NCBI GenBank assembly: GCA_030867875.1
Contig: JAOWCC010000019.1
Location: 29,780,966 to 29,844,965 of the forward strand
Direction of reading: 5' to 3'
DNA from: Actinernus sp. WN-2022
Taxonomy: Eukaryota; Cnidaria; Anthozoa; Actiniaria; Actinernidae
DNA: 64,000 bases
Shown here one piece after another: positions 33,312-45,384 of this stretch; position 1 is the stretch's first letter, and every line of letters begins with the position of its first letter. The notes under the pieces are model-generated. The model was not told the origin of the DNA. It saw nothing but the letters and a program-made list of their open reading frames with translations, and searched no databases. The position numbers and the translations under genes were made by a program.

Positions 33312-34398
33312 AAGAGAACCGATCCCCCATACTAGCCTCTCTCCCCATGATAGTCTGCGCCGATTTATTTTTAGCTTGCATAAATTAGTTGGACTATTTT
33401 TACCATTCTATCCGATTGGTTGTGGGTGTCACGTGTCCGAATGGCCCGGCGGGCGGCGAGAGCAGAAGAATGCATTCAGTGTTTTTTTCAGTAAATCAAA
33501 GCATTCACAATTTTCTACTTTCACGACAGTTACTCTACAGATTCATATTGATTACGGTGTTGCAAAAGCATGTCCGATTATATTTACGATATTATAGGTT
33601 CTATTTCTAATTTCTTTAGCGAATTGTAAGCGTCTGTTTACGATAATTCCAAACTCAGTCAGTCAGTGTTTCAGATTAACTGGATTTATAATTTCGCAAA
33701 ATTGTGGTCAAAAGTCGATGCGTGCTTGCTTGCTATAAACTGAACGTTTCTACAATTATTAGCCTGATGAAATAGAGCAAATAATCCGGTCAGTTCCCTA
33801 GGTATGTTATCTAGCTATACATGAATATGAACTACAGGGAACTAGTATTTATAAGGTAAGCGAAGTTTCAATAACAATGATACGGGATTGTTAATTTCTT
33901 CTAATTTTTGGAAGACTTTCCATGCTAGCCGATCCGGCTACAAACTGAATGGAATACGGCTTCATTTCCTTTGATAGTTTCACGAAATTCAGGTCACTCT
34001 AGTTTCTTTTCACGGCTTCCAGGTCACATCCGAATTTCTTACGGTCTGGCTTAATACAGCCTACAGTTTCCCAGTCAATTTTCAAATTACACTCCGTAGC
34101 TTATATTAATTAAATTCTAAGTTCATTTTATCGAGTCTTCAAGTCAGATCAGGTCAGCTCCGTTCCATACCAGTCCGGGTAGTAAGTTTATGGAGCAACA
34201 CATAATTCAGAGCGATAATTCAGAGTTTTGAAGCTTCGCATTCATCGCCTCTCTTTCTTTATTGAAATCAAGGCATGAGATGGAGCGATGAAAATCCGTG
34301 AGGAGCTGGAACCGAATCTTAAAATAGCATCGTGACGTCCACTGAGACAAAAATAGATTGGCGCAGACTATCATAGGGTACGGAGATCAGTTCTCTTG
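33312..34398. mobile_element. TIR element, about 1.09 kb
   Basis: Left: aagagaaccgatc, then atgatagtctgcgcc and atttatttttag. Right, in reverse complement: caagagaactgatc, then atgatagtctgcgcc and atctatttttg. TIRs about 65 bp. Internal frames (33226-33597, 33389-33610) overlap the left TIR and are unsupported. No transposase. Confidence 0.65.
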
Positions 34399-35177
34399 CA
34401 CAAATTAAATGCCAAACACCTGTAACATTTGCATGGGATCTTATGCATCCAATACTAATGAGAGTCCATCATTAACTGCCAGCTCATGTTGTGCATAACT
34501 CGCGAGTAAAAAAAACTAGAAAAACTGGGGTTTAAAGCAGCTTATACCTTGCCCTTGGAGTAACCAGGGTACTTGTGGTTTTGGTTGCCATGTGAGTTGG
34601 CTATCTCGTGTCGTGTGTACGGTAGTGTCGTATATAGTTAGTTTTATTTTCTAGTTTTCACAACACATACGCGGACCGGACTACACAGACACAATGATAA
34701 GCGACCTCCTATTTTGTTTAAAAAGCTACCTCGTTTACACAGTTTTCTTGCCAAATGTTTGGTACAGTCTATTTACTTAAGAACGCATGTGCTGTTCGTC
34801 CATGCATCCAAGGTGGCGGATAAAGAAAGTTTGGAAGTCTGTAGATTTGGTAAAGTTATGAAAAAGGCGTTGGTGAAACGGCAGCGGGAAAACTGAAACG
34901 GAACTCAGACTGTTCACGAGGTTAGCGACTACGCTGGCTGACTCCTCCTTCGGCGTTTTCAAGGCGGCTTCATGTCATCAGTGGTTTTTTCTTTCATTAT
35001 TTTGAGAAGGTCTGCCTAAGTGTAAACTTCGGCGTGTTTTTGCTTGCCAATACGAACGAAGGCTATGGATTAAAATCGCCTTTGGCTCGGATGATCGTGT
35101 ACACTGCAAATTTTACCCGAGTTGAGCTTGTATATATTTCTGGTACCCTTACCAATTTTACGCGTGCTTGTACTACC
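34399..35177. other. No gene seen
   Basis: Short frames at 34714-34896 and 34777-34962 overlap on opposite strands; neither is recognisable. Bases 35095-35165 resemble 35598-35665 (actgcaaattttacccgag against gctgcaaaattcacccgag), flanking the SINE. Confidence 0.45.
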
Positions 35178-35398
35178 TATAAAGGTAAAGGTAAAGCGAC
35201 CTTATTTAACGTCGGAAGCTCGTGACAGTCTTGAAAGCAAGACTGAAAAACGTGAGGCCGACGTGGGACCTACGATTTAACGTCCTTATCCGAGAAGACG
35301 TGAAGGTGTAACAATTTGCAGTTCGTGAACGAAATTGTTTTACAAAGGGCTACACCGGGTTGAAGTTAGCTGCCAGCTCAATTTGAGCCCGGTAAAGG

Positions 35399-35435
<37 letters not shown>

Positions 35436-35508
35436 CCGGGGTTGAACCCGCGACCTCCCGCACAACAGACGCGGCGGAGCTTAATTACTGAGCTAACCGA
35501 GAGGCGGT
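35178..35508 (-). mobile_element. tRNA-derived SINE, well preserved
   Basis: In reverse complement the head at about 35508-35425 reads like a tRNA: box A-like GGTTAGCTCAGTaattAAGC and box B GGGTTCAACCC. These form the internal polymerase III promoter. The body follows (cttatccgagaagac region) and the element ends in (TTTACC)n at 35178-35197. Length about 330 bp. Non-autonomous; it relies on a LINE for mobilisation. Older relatives lie at 3979-4150 and 36860-37035. Confidence 0.8.
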
Positions 35509-36722
35509 AAATAGAAGGGTAAAGAGCAGTATTTAGAAGGGCCAGGCACGAGTAAAATGTTTGGTTTGGCACGGGTAAAATTAGGCGTGGCAAACCATTT
35601 ACGCTGCAAAATTCACCCGAGCCGCTCTTTTTTTGGTACGTGTACCAATTTTTCCTATCCGTGCCAAAAATCCAGTATAACTACAGTGTACATGGGCCTA
35701 AGAAAAAAAACCTCGGCCGAACCGGTCCGCCGATTTCACAATTTTTTTTTACTGATTCGAAATGATAAGTGCCGGGAATTTCGGCTACGTGCTTTAAGTA
35801 ACAATATCAGCAGCAAAACAAATACAACAAACAAGCATGCAACAACTAACAGCAACCACCAAAAGAAATCCTCCGATAATTATAAATCGATAATCAATTA
35901 TCGATTTATATTTAACAAGAGGCTGTACCAGCCTTTACTCGGGCCATATGGAATTTCAAAAAGGAATAGTTGGTATTCTTTGCAGGTTTGATTTTAAAAG
36001 TATTTTACACTTGCAATTGTTTTAGCCTTTGGGAGAATAATAAATTCTTTTGAATTCTTTTTACAAGAGTTACATATATAAATTCTTTTTAGAAGAATTG
36101 TGATTCTGTCTCCAGAGAAGCCATATAATAAAAATATTATATTAGTTATGTAAAAATAATCCTATTTTAGAGTGCCTGGGATGATAACTGCCATGGAAAA
36201 CAGAAAGCAAATTGCAGCCATGTTTATAACAGTAGCTACATATGTTTGAGACAATATATATGTAGCAACACAAGACCAGTTATAATATAGTGAACACGAA
36301 TGGTTAATTCTGTCCTTCTCTGTATCAGTAGCTTTGCATATTTACTGGCAGCTACTACAACTACACCAGGGGTCAACCCCCAGGTACAATGGGGATTTGC
36401 ACAAATACCCAATCAAACTGGTTGTATCATATCCCCTGGTATGGGGCACAGCAAATAGTAAAAATTCATACAAGGTTCCTGATCTATGAACCAAAGTGAG
36501 CTTTTCCCCCTCACCGATGGGCAACAAACAATTAATTCTGACAGGTTCCCATGGATCCACCCCTGGGGGAAGCTGCTAATACATGCATTATTTACCCATC
36601 CATATACTACAACAACAAAATTATTTAAGGCAGCAGTCATGATTATGTATGTAATCTACTAGATTTAGCCTGTATATTAATATATAAAATGTACATAGTG
36701 GCAACAAGGGAACTAGTACTAC
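35509..36722. other. No gene seen
   Basis: The plus frame 35557-35991 (144 codons) is Ser/Asn/Lys-rich with no domain; it contains an 11-bp palindromic ataaatcgataat cluster near 35880-35905. Frames 36342-36640 (minus) are unsupported. (TA)n and (ACT)n stretches are present. Confidence 0.4.
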
Positions 36723-36859
36723 TACTACTAACAGAGGAGAATGTCAATGTATTTAGCATCATGGTATTGCTAACTGGGGACAAACTCATTTACTCTATGT
36801 ATACAACTATATCCACTACACTTGAGGGTGGTCACTACCAGAGATTTGGTTGCATTCTC

Positions 36860-37035
36860 AGTGTCGGCCTACAATTTAACATTCTGATCCAAGAAGACAC
36901 GAAGGTCTAACCATTTGCAGATGTCAGAGCAAAGGCAGTACCAGTTCTCCCACTTATTTGAAGGTCCCACCAGGATTTGAACCCACTACCTCCTGCAGAA
37001 CAGACTGGCACTTAACCACTGTCGTGAGCTGACTG
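36860..37035 (-). mobile_element. Old SINE copy in segment A
   Basis: Degenerate relative of 35178-35508: gatccaagaagac and accatttgcag in the body, and in reverse complement box B-like gggttcaaatcc with a recognisable tRNA-like head. Repeated at 59848-60023 with segment A. Confidence 0.6.
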
Positions 37036-37559
37036 GAATGCAGTTTAAGCAAACTGGAGGCTACCATCTTTCTGTTTATATAGGCCCAAACTTAGTTCAG
37101 ATAAAATTAATCCAATTGTAATAAAATTATAAATACATATAGATGATGTAACTTTGAAATTTAGAATAAATTATTAGTTCTCAAATAAGGTAGACTGCAT
37201 GAGTCCATTTCAGAAATAAACATGTGATTTCCACTCGGTTTTTGGATTATTGGAGTCATCTGTCTTCACACCAAATAATTAATTGCAGTTGTAGATCTTC
37301 CGGATCCGTATTCCTATTTTACCGAAAGAACTGATAAATTGGGCCAATTTCTGGAGCCCATTTTCTAGTCTATTAGAAGCTATTTAAACTTTAAGAGGAA
37401 ATAAGAAATATCAACACTGCAACCTGGTATTAAACATTTGTGTTTACTTACCAAACATGTGAGATACATAAATTTGGACGTGGACGCAATCTCAATCTCA
37501 GACTCCTTTCGTATATAAAAACGTGAGAATTTTCCATGCAAACGGCCCGTAAAACTCCT

Positions 37560-39290
37560 GTCTGCCCTAGAAAAACTGAACATCTTGGTATTTCAGTCCA
37601 AGAAGCAAAAATGGCCCAATAACTAGGTGATTTGCCATAACGAGGCATAAGTCCTTTGTAGCCGCCATCTTGGATTTTTCAGAGAGAAACGTGTCCCGCA
37701 TGTTTATCCCATGGGGAATCCATTCTGATTGGTTGACGGGCCTGGAAGTCGACACAGAAAATAATAATAAAAATGAAACACCTCTCAGCTTTAGAAAAGA
37801 CAAACATATTGGTATTGCACTCGAAGCAACCTTTGGTATACACAAAACTCCCACTCGCCGCCATCTTGAAAAAACATGGAAATGTTGTCCACTGTCCCAC
37901 ATGACCAGCACAGTGCAATCTGATTGGTACGGTGGCAAAAAGAACTTCCAAAGAAGGCGCAATCTGATTGGTTGACGGCACAAAATCTAGCTTACTTTAA
38001 CAGAGTTTGCGAGGCTGTTTTTTGCTGACTGGCAAGACCCCCCCCCCCCCCCCCCCTCCCCCTGCATCTCCCCTGCTAGTTTTTGACTGGTCCCTAATGT
38101 TTAATAAAATATTGTGTGTTGATTTCATGCATGTAAACCACTTGGAAAATAACTATTTAAAGAGGGTAACACTAGGCTGTTTTCTATTGTTGGGTAGACC
38201 AATACTATTGCTCGTTTCGAGAAGTTCAACCCGACTCCTTACCTCTGCTGCCGAAACGATTACAGCGCTACGGTATCTCGATTTCCATTGGCCGAGAAAA
38301 ACGAGACGGTAAACATTTGAGGTTCATTGTAGATTTCAGATTGTCCATTTCCTATTGTTAACGGAAAGAGAAGGCGAAGTGAAGAAAGTAAAATAAATTC
38401 CTTCTTCGAGGGTATATAAAATCAAAAGTTTCTTTAGGATAAATAAGGTACATTTATTGAACGGTAATTTCAAGGTCTTCTGTGCGGTCCAGAAAAATAA
38501 GAAGACAAAGCCGAAGCGAGGACAAAGTGTCGAGGAGCAAGTGTCGCTTCGCTCCTCGGTGGAAAAGCTTCGTGCCTAAGCTTTTCGAAGTGAGAACCTC
38601 TGGTACCCAGGGTAGAGTTCACGCCATATCCTGCTAGATTTTCGTTCCCGAATTTATAAAAACATGTGCATATAATATCTTAAAAGGACCCTGTCAGATC
38701 GAGAACTGAGAAATCACGAGAAATCGGGTTATTTCTACTATACTTTCCGAGAGGTTAATAACAATGAATAACAACACAACCACAGTCAATTGGTATAAAA
38801 GTTATCATGTTCAGTTTAGCTACTTACATTTACAAACTGTTGTCTCAGTCCTATTAGTGTTGATCAGATGTTAGCCATCTATGTCACGAGTGGATCCTTG
38901 AGTGGATCTGGATATGTGATAAATTCCCGTCCAAAGCCCGTGAAACACCTCTCAGCTTTAGAAAAGACAAAAATCTTGGTATTGCACTTGAAGAAACCTT
39001 TGGTTTACACAAAAAAACACCTGATATTAAAGGTTTTGCTAAGTCGAAACTCCCACTCGTCGCCATCTTGAAAAACCTGAAAATCACAATCACATGTCAC
39101 ATGGATGGCGCAACGTACGTGTCACATGACCAGTCGAAATCTGATTGGTCGACGGCGCCAACCAGCGACACAAATAAAAAATTAAAGATAAACACTTGCG
39201 ATTTCTGACTCGCGCCAGCCGAAAGCCTGGCCCGAGTAATTAAGAAATTGCAACACTCCTTTTCGTGAGTTTTCCTCTGGATTTCGATCA
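37560..39290. repeat. Three degenerate copies of a CCAAT/YY1 repeat module
   Basis: Copies at about 37560-37745, 37768-37985 and 38940-39250 share ctctcagctttagaaaagac (last two), ttggtatt, a CGCCATCTTG (YY1-like) block, and ctgattggttgacgg (inverted CCAAT). The third ends in gcctggcccgagtaatta like 31820-31990. Short minus-strand frames beginning MAASG or MATSG (37679-37981, 38884-39093) come from this module and are probably not proteins. It may be a transposon 5' region or a solo LTR-like unit. Confidence 0.6.
38531..38586. repeat. Two adjacent hairpins
   Basis: cgaggagc / gctcctcg (12-nt loop) is followed immediately by gaaaagctt / aagcttttc (7-nt loop). Repeated in segment A copy 2 at 61525-61580. 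Confidence 0.7.
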
Positions 39291-40254
39291 ACGGGTTTGA
39301 GTTTAATACCTGATTAACCGAATTCCTTCCTTCAACTATTTAACGACCGAGAGAAACGTCTTCAGCGTGTTCGAAACTAGGGACTCGACAGATTAGACCA
39401 AAGTTAGTGGGAAGTCACAAAACACCACCGCGACTAAGTCTGAGCGAACTGACCTGAATTATTGTGTCGATGGAACCGAAACGCACAAAGCACTCTATGG
39501 GTTGTTCCGTTATTAACGGATAACCTTTTTATAAACCGAAATAGTTGTAGCTGAGTCGATAAAGGACCAGTTAAATAAGTATGAAATGGAGTTGTGTCAC
39601 GCCAGAGAAGTTAGCGAAATTAATAAATTAACGGCTAAATTAACTTGAAACCTACTCCTCGAAATCGCATTGTGCCGCAGGTTTTATTGCATAATTCTAC
39701 AAAATAGTTCTTAATCGATGCCTAGAATGGATATTTAGGTCTGGCCTAGGCGCCACAAGTGAGAATTCTGCATTTTTGAAAAGTTATAATTTTGGGCTGA
39801 AGGAGTTACTCTTTGAATAGGTTCGATCAAAATATAATTTTCGTCCTATTTCGAGCATCTAAATGTCCAAATCTCACATCAAGGGTAAAAAGAAGTAATA
39901 ATCTATTGAATGTGTGTAAAATTTGAAAGTTGAAATGCTGCGAAGATTGTTTGAGTGGACCCTAAAAATCCAGTGTCGCGCCCTGAAAATAAGCACTTTT
40001 TGGCCTGTTAGCAGGACTAACCATTCAAACCCTCGAAATGGGAGTAAAATAAACTTTTCAATCAATCTAACCATATTTTAGTAGTAAGGATAGATAGCAC
40101 CATTCGTGGTAGAAAGATACACTAAAGATACTCAAAATCTATTCTTGGGTCCGAGATCGAGTGGACCGCTCTTACAGAGACAGCCTCTCAAGGTTAAGTT
40201 CTTTTCGGATACTGTGTGTACCTCCGACTGAAATATTGAAATAACTGCACCCTT

Positions 40255-40495
40255 ACCAAACCAAACATATGGGGATTATATGGGTATGACATGGGATATA
40301 TATGGGTCTGGTATGGAACCAATATGGGTTTGAGTTTTTGGTATATGGGATAAGTATGGGTAGACTTACCATTCAGAAACCATATATGGGAAAAGTAAGG
40401 GTTTAAAATGATATCATATGGAAAATATATGGGCAGCACATCCCATATGAAACCCTGACGCGGCCCATATGAAACCCTGACGCGGCCCATATATT
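40255..40495. repeat. Degenerate ATATGGG repeat tract
   Basis: About 15 occurrences of atatggg or catatg, with two exact tandem copies of cccatatgaaaccctgacgc at about 40442-40485. Starts within 10 bp of the segment A/B breakpoint at 40246. Confidence 0.6.
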
Positions 40496-40530
40496 AAAGG
40501 ATAAATATGAAGCAGAATATGTAGAGGTTA

Positions 40531-40677
40531 TTGACCAAGCGTGAGGTCAAGATGGAGGGATATTGGTCGAGTTCATTTTTTGCGTTTTTATGGACCGAGA
40601 CGGAGTCGAGGTCCATAAAAACGCAAAAAATGAACGAGGCCAATATCCCCCCATCTTGACCGAACAAGCTTGGTCAA
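40531..40677. mobile_element. Near-perfect hairpin MITE with TA target duplication, 147 bp
   Basis: Arms about 65 bp: ttgaccaagc, then gtcaagatgg, atattgg, ttcattttttgcgtttttat and ggacc, with the complement in the right arm. Direct TA on both sides (40529-40530 and 40678-40679). The small loop is about 14 bp. Confidence 0.85.
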
Positions 40678-41578
40678 TAAGGTTTTTATTATATGGCACA
40701 AATGAATAAAATCACACTTCGACACACGCGCCAGGAACCCATTGCGTGGTAAACTGAAGAGCGAATAGAAATCAATCTAAAATTAGACTGTGTCTCGACG
40801 ACTTTTCAATTGAAGTTCAACCTTGTGGCGTTCAAAACAGTTTGTTTTCCGACGTAAAAAATGCGTTTTTATGGATGAAAACTGACCTGTACTTTACTTC
40901 AGATGTACTGAGTTTCAATGACAACTTCATCAGGAAGGCCGAATGCATTAACTAGAAACAAAAATGTGCATATTTGTGGAAGATTTGAAAGTTGAAAACC
41001 GGCGTTGAATTTGAAATCACTCGAGTGGCGATAACTCAGATAAGCACACTGCAAAACTTGACAAATAGAGCTGTAGAAGAATACAAACAAACTTGTAAGT
41101 ATTAATCTAGTAAATACTCTTAATTTGTAAGCCATTTACCAAATGTAAATGCTGAATTTCTTAGGTCATACAATATAAAACCTGCTTTCTTTGATGAAAC
41201 TGTGTGCTAAGCTTACTCGTTTCCGTAATAATTTTATTTCTTTGTACCACGATTGTAGTAGCGTTGTGAGGTAGCCGAACTTTTCTTTGTGATTTTGAAG
41301 TCACGGCCATTTCAGCTTCGCTATTGTTTTTTATCTCCGTAAGTCCGGCTTCGTTCAATTCAGTCGCTTTTGCTGCAGTTGTTTTCATCGAACTTGCAAG
41401 AGCCAGTAAAAACTGCATTAATCCCTCTAAAAAGGTGAATTTTAGCTGTAAACGAAAAGGCAGAACGATTTTTAAATTAGTATTTGCCTTCATGTCACAA
41501 ATTGTTTAGTTTCTTTCAAAATGTATGGGTTCTATCGCTATTTGTTTACGAAGAATTGTGAGCGGTTTTGTAAAATCC
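40678..41578. other. No gene seen
   Basis: Minus frames 40899-41135 and 41161-41493 are unsupported; the latter (110 codons) is Lys/Thr-rich with no domain I know. Confidence 0.4.
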
Positions 41579-41657
41579 TGAGCGGGCAAGATGGAAAAAT
41601 CTTGCCCGCTGAGCAACCAATCAGATTGCAGCATTCAGAGTCATCTTGCCCGCTCAC
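41579..41657. repeat. Small foldback with GAGCGGGCAAGATG arms
   Basis: gagcgggcaagatgg (41580-41594) pairs both with the adjacent atcttgcccgct (41602-41613) and with tcatcttgcccgctc (about 41641-41655). Confidence 0.65.
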
Positions 41658-41674
41658 GGAGCTGCCATGTAATA

Positions 41675-43590
41675 AGATTACATATTGCAGGGAACTATAA
41701 TTCGGTCACGGGCAACTTGGTATGAAAAGGGTGAGAAAAACACTAAATACTTTCTTAATTTAGAAAACACCAAAAAGAAAAAGAGCGTGGTGAGAAAATT
41801 ATTAATAAATGAACACGAAAAAGTTCATCCCAAAGTAATAATGGTGAGTTGCATTCTCTTTACTCCGACCTTTACTGTGAACAAAATACGGATCCCCTTG
41901 ACGAACTTCTCTGCCCTTTTCTAAACTCACCTAAAATACCTAAGTTATCCAAAACTATGCGAGATTCATGTGAAGGTGAGCTTACTCAGTTAGAGTGTTT
42001 CAATGTGTTATCCTCCTTCCAGAACAATAAAACACCAGGAGGCGATGGCTTAACAATGGAATTTTATAAAGCCTTTTGGCCGCTTGTAAATGGTTTATTA
42101 GTTGATTGTTTCAATTATTGTTACAAGTTTGGTGAACTGTCAGCCTCCCAAAAATAGGTTATTTTTATTTTAATTGAGAAAAAAGATTAAGACAGGCGCC
42201 TGATTAAAAACTGGAGACCCATTTCATTAATAAACGTTGACGTAAAAATAGGCTCAAAGGTAATTGCAAAATGATTAGAAAAGGTCCTTCCAAAAATGAT
42301 AAACTTTAATCAGAATGCATTTGTAAAAGGTCGTACCATTTTCGACGCTGCAAGAACAATAGATGATTTACTATCTTTTACAAAAACAAATCACAATTAA
42401 CTCGCTTTTGACAACGATTGATTTTGAAAAAGCTTTTGACTCAGTTAATCGACTTTTTCTAAGAAAAACTCTACAAACTTTCAATTTCGGACCGTCCTTT
42501 ATTGCTTGAATTGATACATGCTACAAGAACATTACAAGTAGTGTTATGAATAACGGTTTTGCCACTCCCTTTTTTGATGTCACAAACTGAGGAGTTCGCC
42601 AGGGCGATCCTCTATCCCCGTATCTATTTATACTTGTCTTAGAGGCTTTAGCAATCTGCATTAGAAATGAAAGAAGCATTAGAGGAATAACAGTGGATGG
42701 CCATGAAATAAAGACCTGACCGCCGCATTTCTTAGAGATAAGGAATCTTATTTATCGATCTTTGATGACTATCATTCGAGAATTCGGCCTGTATTCTGGT
42801 TTAAAATTAAATGAAGATAAAACGGAGATTTCTTGCCTTGGTTCGATGCAATTCTTGCCAGCAGAATTGGGAGTAAAAGAAATCAAATCAGTGGTGAAAA
42901 TACTTTTGATTTATTTTACTTACGATCAAGCTCTCTCAAAGAAACTTAATTTTGATTATATAATTAATTCGTTAAAAAGCATTTTAAGAGGATGGAAATG
43001 GAGAGGTCTTACCCTAATAGGGAAAATACAAATAATCAAAACATTTGCCATTCCGAAAATATTGTATCCTTTAGCTCATATATCATGTGTTAAGAGCTTT
43101 ATTAAGGAAATAAATCAAATTTAATATGAGTTTATTTGGAAAGGTAAAGATAACGTAAAGAGACTTGCACTAGTAAATACCATTGAAAATGGAGGTTTAG
43201 CGATGCCTGATATTGAATCGTTTATAGAAACGCAAAGAATTATATGCGTAAAAAGGTTTTTACAAGATGAACCGGGTTTCTGGAAAATCATTCTTAATCA
43301 CTATCTCAGTAAAAAAAGGCAGTGGTAAATTCAGTTTTATTTCATTGGAAGTTTGAGTACTCTAAACTTCCACTAGACTTGCCTAAATACTATAACGAAT
43401 GTTTGATATCCTGGTCTAAGTTTAATAATGAAGAGCCTTTACACGTTGAAGACTTTGCAAACCAGATATTCTGGAATAATTGATTTATTTGTGTCAACAA
43501 AAAAACCGTTTATAATAAAGTGCAAAGGCTTTGTTAAAATTGGCGATCTGTTTGATGAGGATGGATTGAAATTAAGATTTAATATGGCAA
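41675..43590 (+). mobile_element. Tx1/L1-like LINE, first part, pseudogene
   Basis: Reads as an L1-group RT with many stops and shifts: GTIIRSRATWYEKGEKNTKYFLNLE (about 41690), NNKTPGGDGLTMEFYKAFWP (about 42020-42085), NWRPISLINVDVKI, DFEKAFDSVNRLFL (motif A, about 42421), GVRQGDPLSPYLFIL (motif B; the RQGDPLSP form is typical of L1/Tx1), SGLKLNEDKTEISCLGS, and a DLFDEDGLKL block near 43545-43575. The C-terminal part resumes at about 47055. The 5' end is truncated. The gap between the parts is filled by another LINE and MITEs. Confidence 0.8.
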
Positions 43591-45384
43591 ACATTTTGTG
43601 CACGATATTTTTTTTAGCAGTGTGAGTTCTGCAATAAAATTTTTTTTAAGGCGATAGCTCTGCACGATTTTTTTTTCAGTGCACATTCTATAGACATTTT
43701 TCAGTATACATCCTATATAGATTTATAGCCTGTGAATACAACCATAATATAATAATAATAATGTTATTTATAGCAGATAATCTGTCTCCAAAGAGTTTTT
43801 CAATAGAGCCCTGCATAACATAAATAAGAAACAAAAATAAAACTACATCAATAATCTAGAGTTAAAAACTAGGCTAAACATACATTTATAGAGTGACTAG
43901 AGCTAAAATTTATGAGGCAATTCAAAAACATGTCTTTTGACATTTTGTTTAACAAGAGTTAGGGATTCGATTTCCCGCAACGGATTATCTAAAGTATTCC
44001 ATTCACTAAAACCTTGGTACAATAAACGTTGTTTGCCATAATTAAGCTTGATTATTGGAAGTCTAAAATCGTTCTTTCTTCTTGTATTATACATGTGAAT
44101 GTCACTGTTCTTTACGATATTAAATTCATAACCAACGAGTCCATTAACATACTTATATATTAAAATATGACGATGTACAAGACAACGTTTGGAACGAGTA
44201 GGCCAATTGAGATTTGACAAGGCTTGTGCTGAAGAACTTTAACCAGGTAAATTCAAGAATTATCTTGGCCGCCTTATTTTGCAAAATCTGAAGATCGTCG
44301 ATAAGGGTTGAGTTGTATTTGTCACCCCATATTGCATCAGCGGTAGTCAAAAAGTGGACATACTAAACTATTATACAAAGTAAGGCGTGTCTCGAGGGGC
44401 AATAAGTGCCTGATACGCTTGACCAGACCAATCCTTGGGTTTACTTTAATAGATAAGGCCTCTACCAGGTCATGCGAAGTCATATGTTTATTAATTATAA
44501 TACCGAGGTACTTGATATTGTCAGAGCGTTCGAGGGGCACGTTGTCTATAATGACATCGATGCTAGAGTGGACTACCTATTAACATAAACTTAGATTTAG
44601 AAGTATTCAAAGTCAGGCAATGTATACGAAACCAAGAGACCAATTTTGCCAAGTCATCAGTGATTTAAGCAATGTTCGATGTCATTGATAGAAGGACGGC
44701 TACAGTATATCACGGTGTCATCAGCGTACATGGTCACTTGGCAATGATCTACAGTAATAGGAAGGTCATTGACGTAAACCAAGAACAAGAGAGGACCCAG
44801 AATACTCCCTTGTGGCACGCCAACTCCCACTGAGCACGAAAAGGACTGAGAGTCGCCTATTGCAGATATCTGGTGTCGGTTATCAAGGTAGGAGGTAAAC
44901 CAATTTACAACTTCACTGCAAGCACCAATGGCCTTGAGCTTTGTCAGCAAAAGGTTGTGGTCCACAGTCACAAAAGCCTTGGACAGGTCTAAGAATACTG
45001 CACCAGTCACCTTGCCATTGTCCATGTGTTGTAGAATGTTGTCAGTGCCAGTGTGCTAAGCCAATTTCAGTAGATAATCTCGGGCGGAAACCAAACTGAT
45101 TAGGTGTGAGGATTTTCTCTTTGGAGAGATAGCCGTAGAGTTGTCGATGTACAGCCCTTTCAAGAATCTTACTTACAGCAGGTAGAATATAATTGTGATA
45201 GGCCTGTAATTGTTAAAATCAGAGTGATCGCCGGATTTAAACAGGGCGGTAACTTTTCCTTGTTTCCAGATGGCTGGGAAAATACTTGAGTCCAGAGAAC
45301 GATTAAACAGTTTGGTTAAAACTGCGGGTCAGGAGTCATACACACAGCCGAGTCACTAGTAGCCTCGAGCTGATTCGGTCTAAA

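Larger units (their letters stand above)
36723..40246 (+). repeat. Segment A, copy 1 (repeated at 59711-63240)
   Basis: Virtually identical to 59711-63240. Differences seen: base 37125 A versus 60113 C, and the C-tract at 38039-38062, which is 6 bp longer and contains an A in the second copy. At 40246/40247 the two copies part: here the sequence continues into segment B, there it joins the GPCR arm. No convincing gene inside. Confidence 0.95.

Noticed and set aside
35425..35508. tRNA-like head read as a true tRNA gene
   Set aside because: Acceptor stem does not pair and the SINE body follows directly.
37567..37983. 138-codon minus frame and its copy at 60555-60971
   Set aside because: Lies across a repeat module with other frames open too; no domain, and the duplication only copies it.
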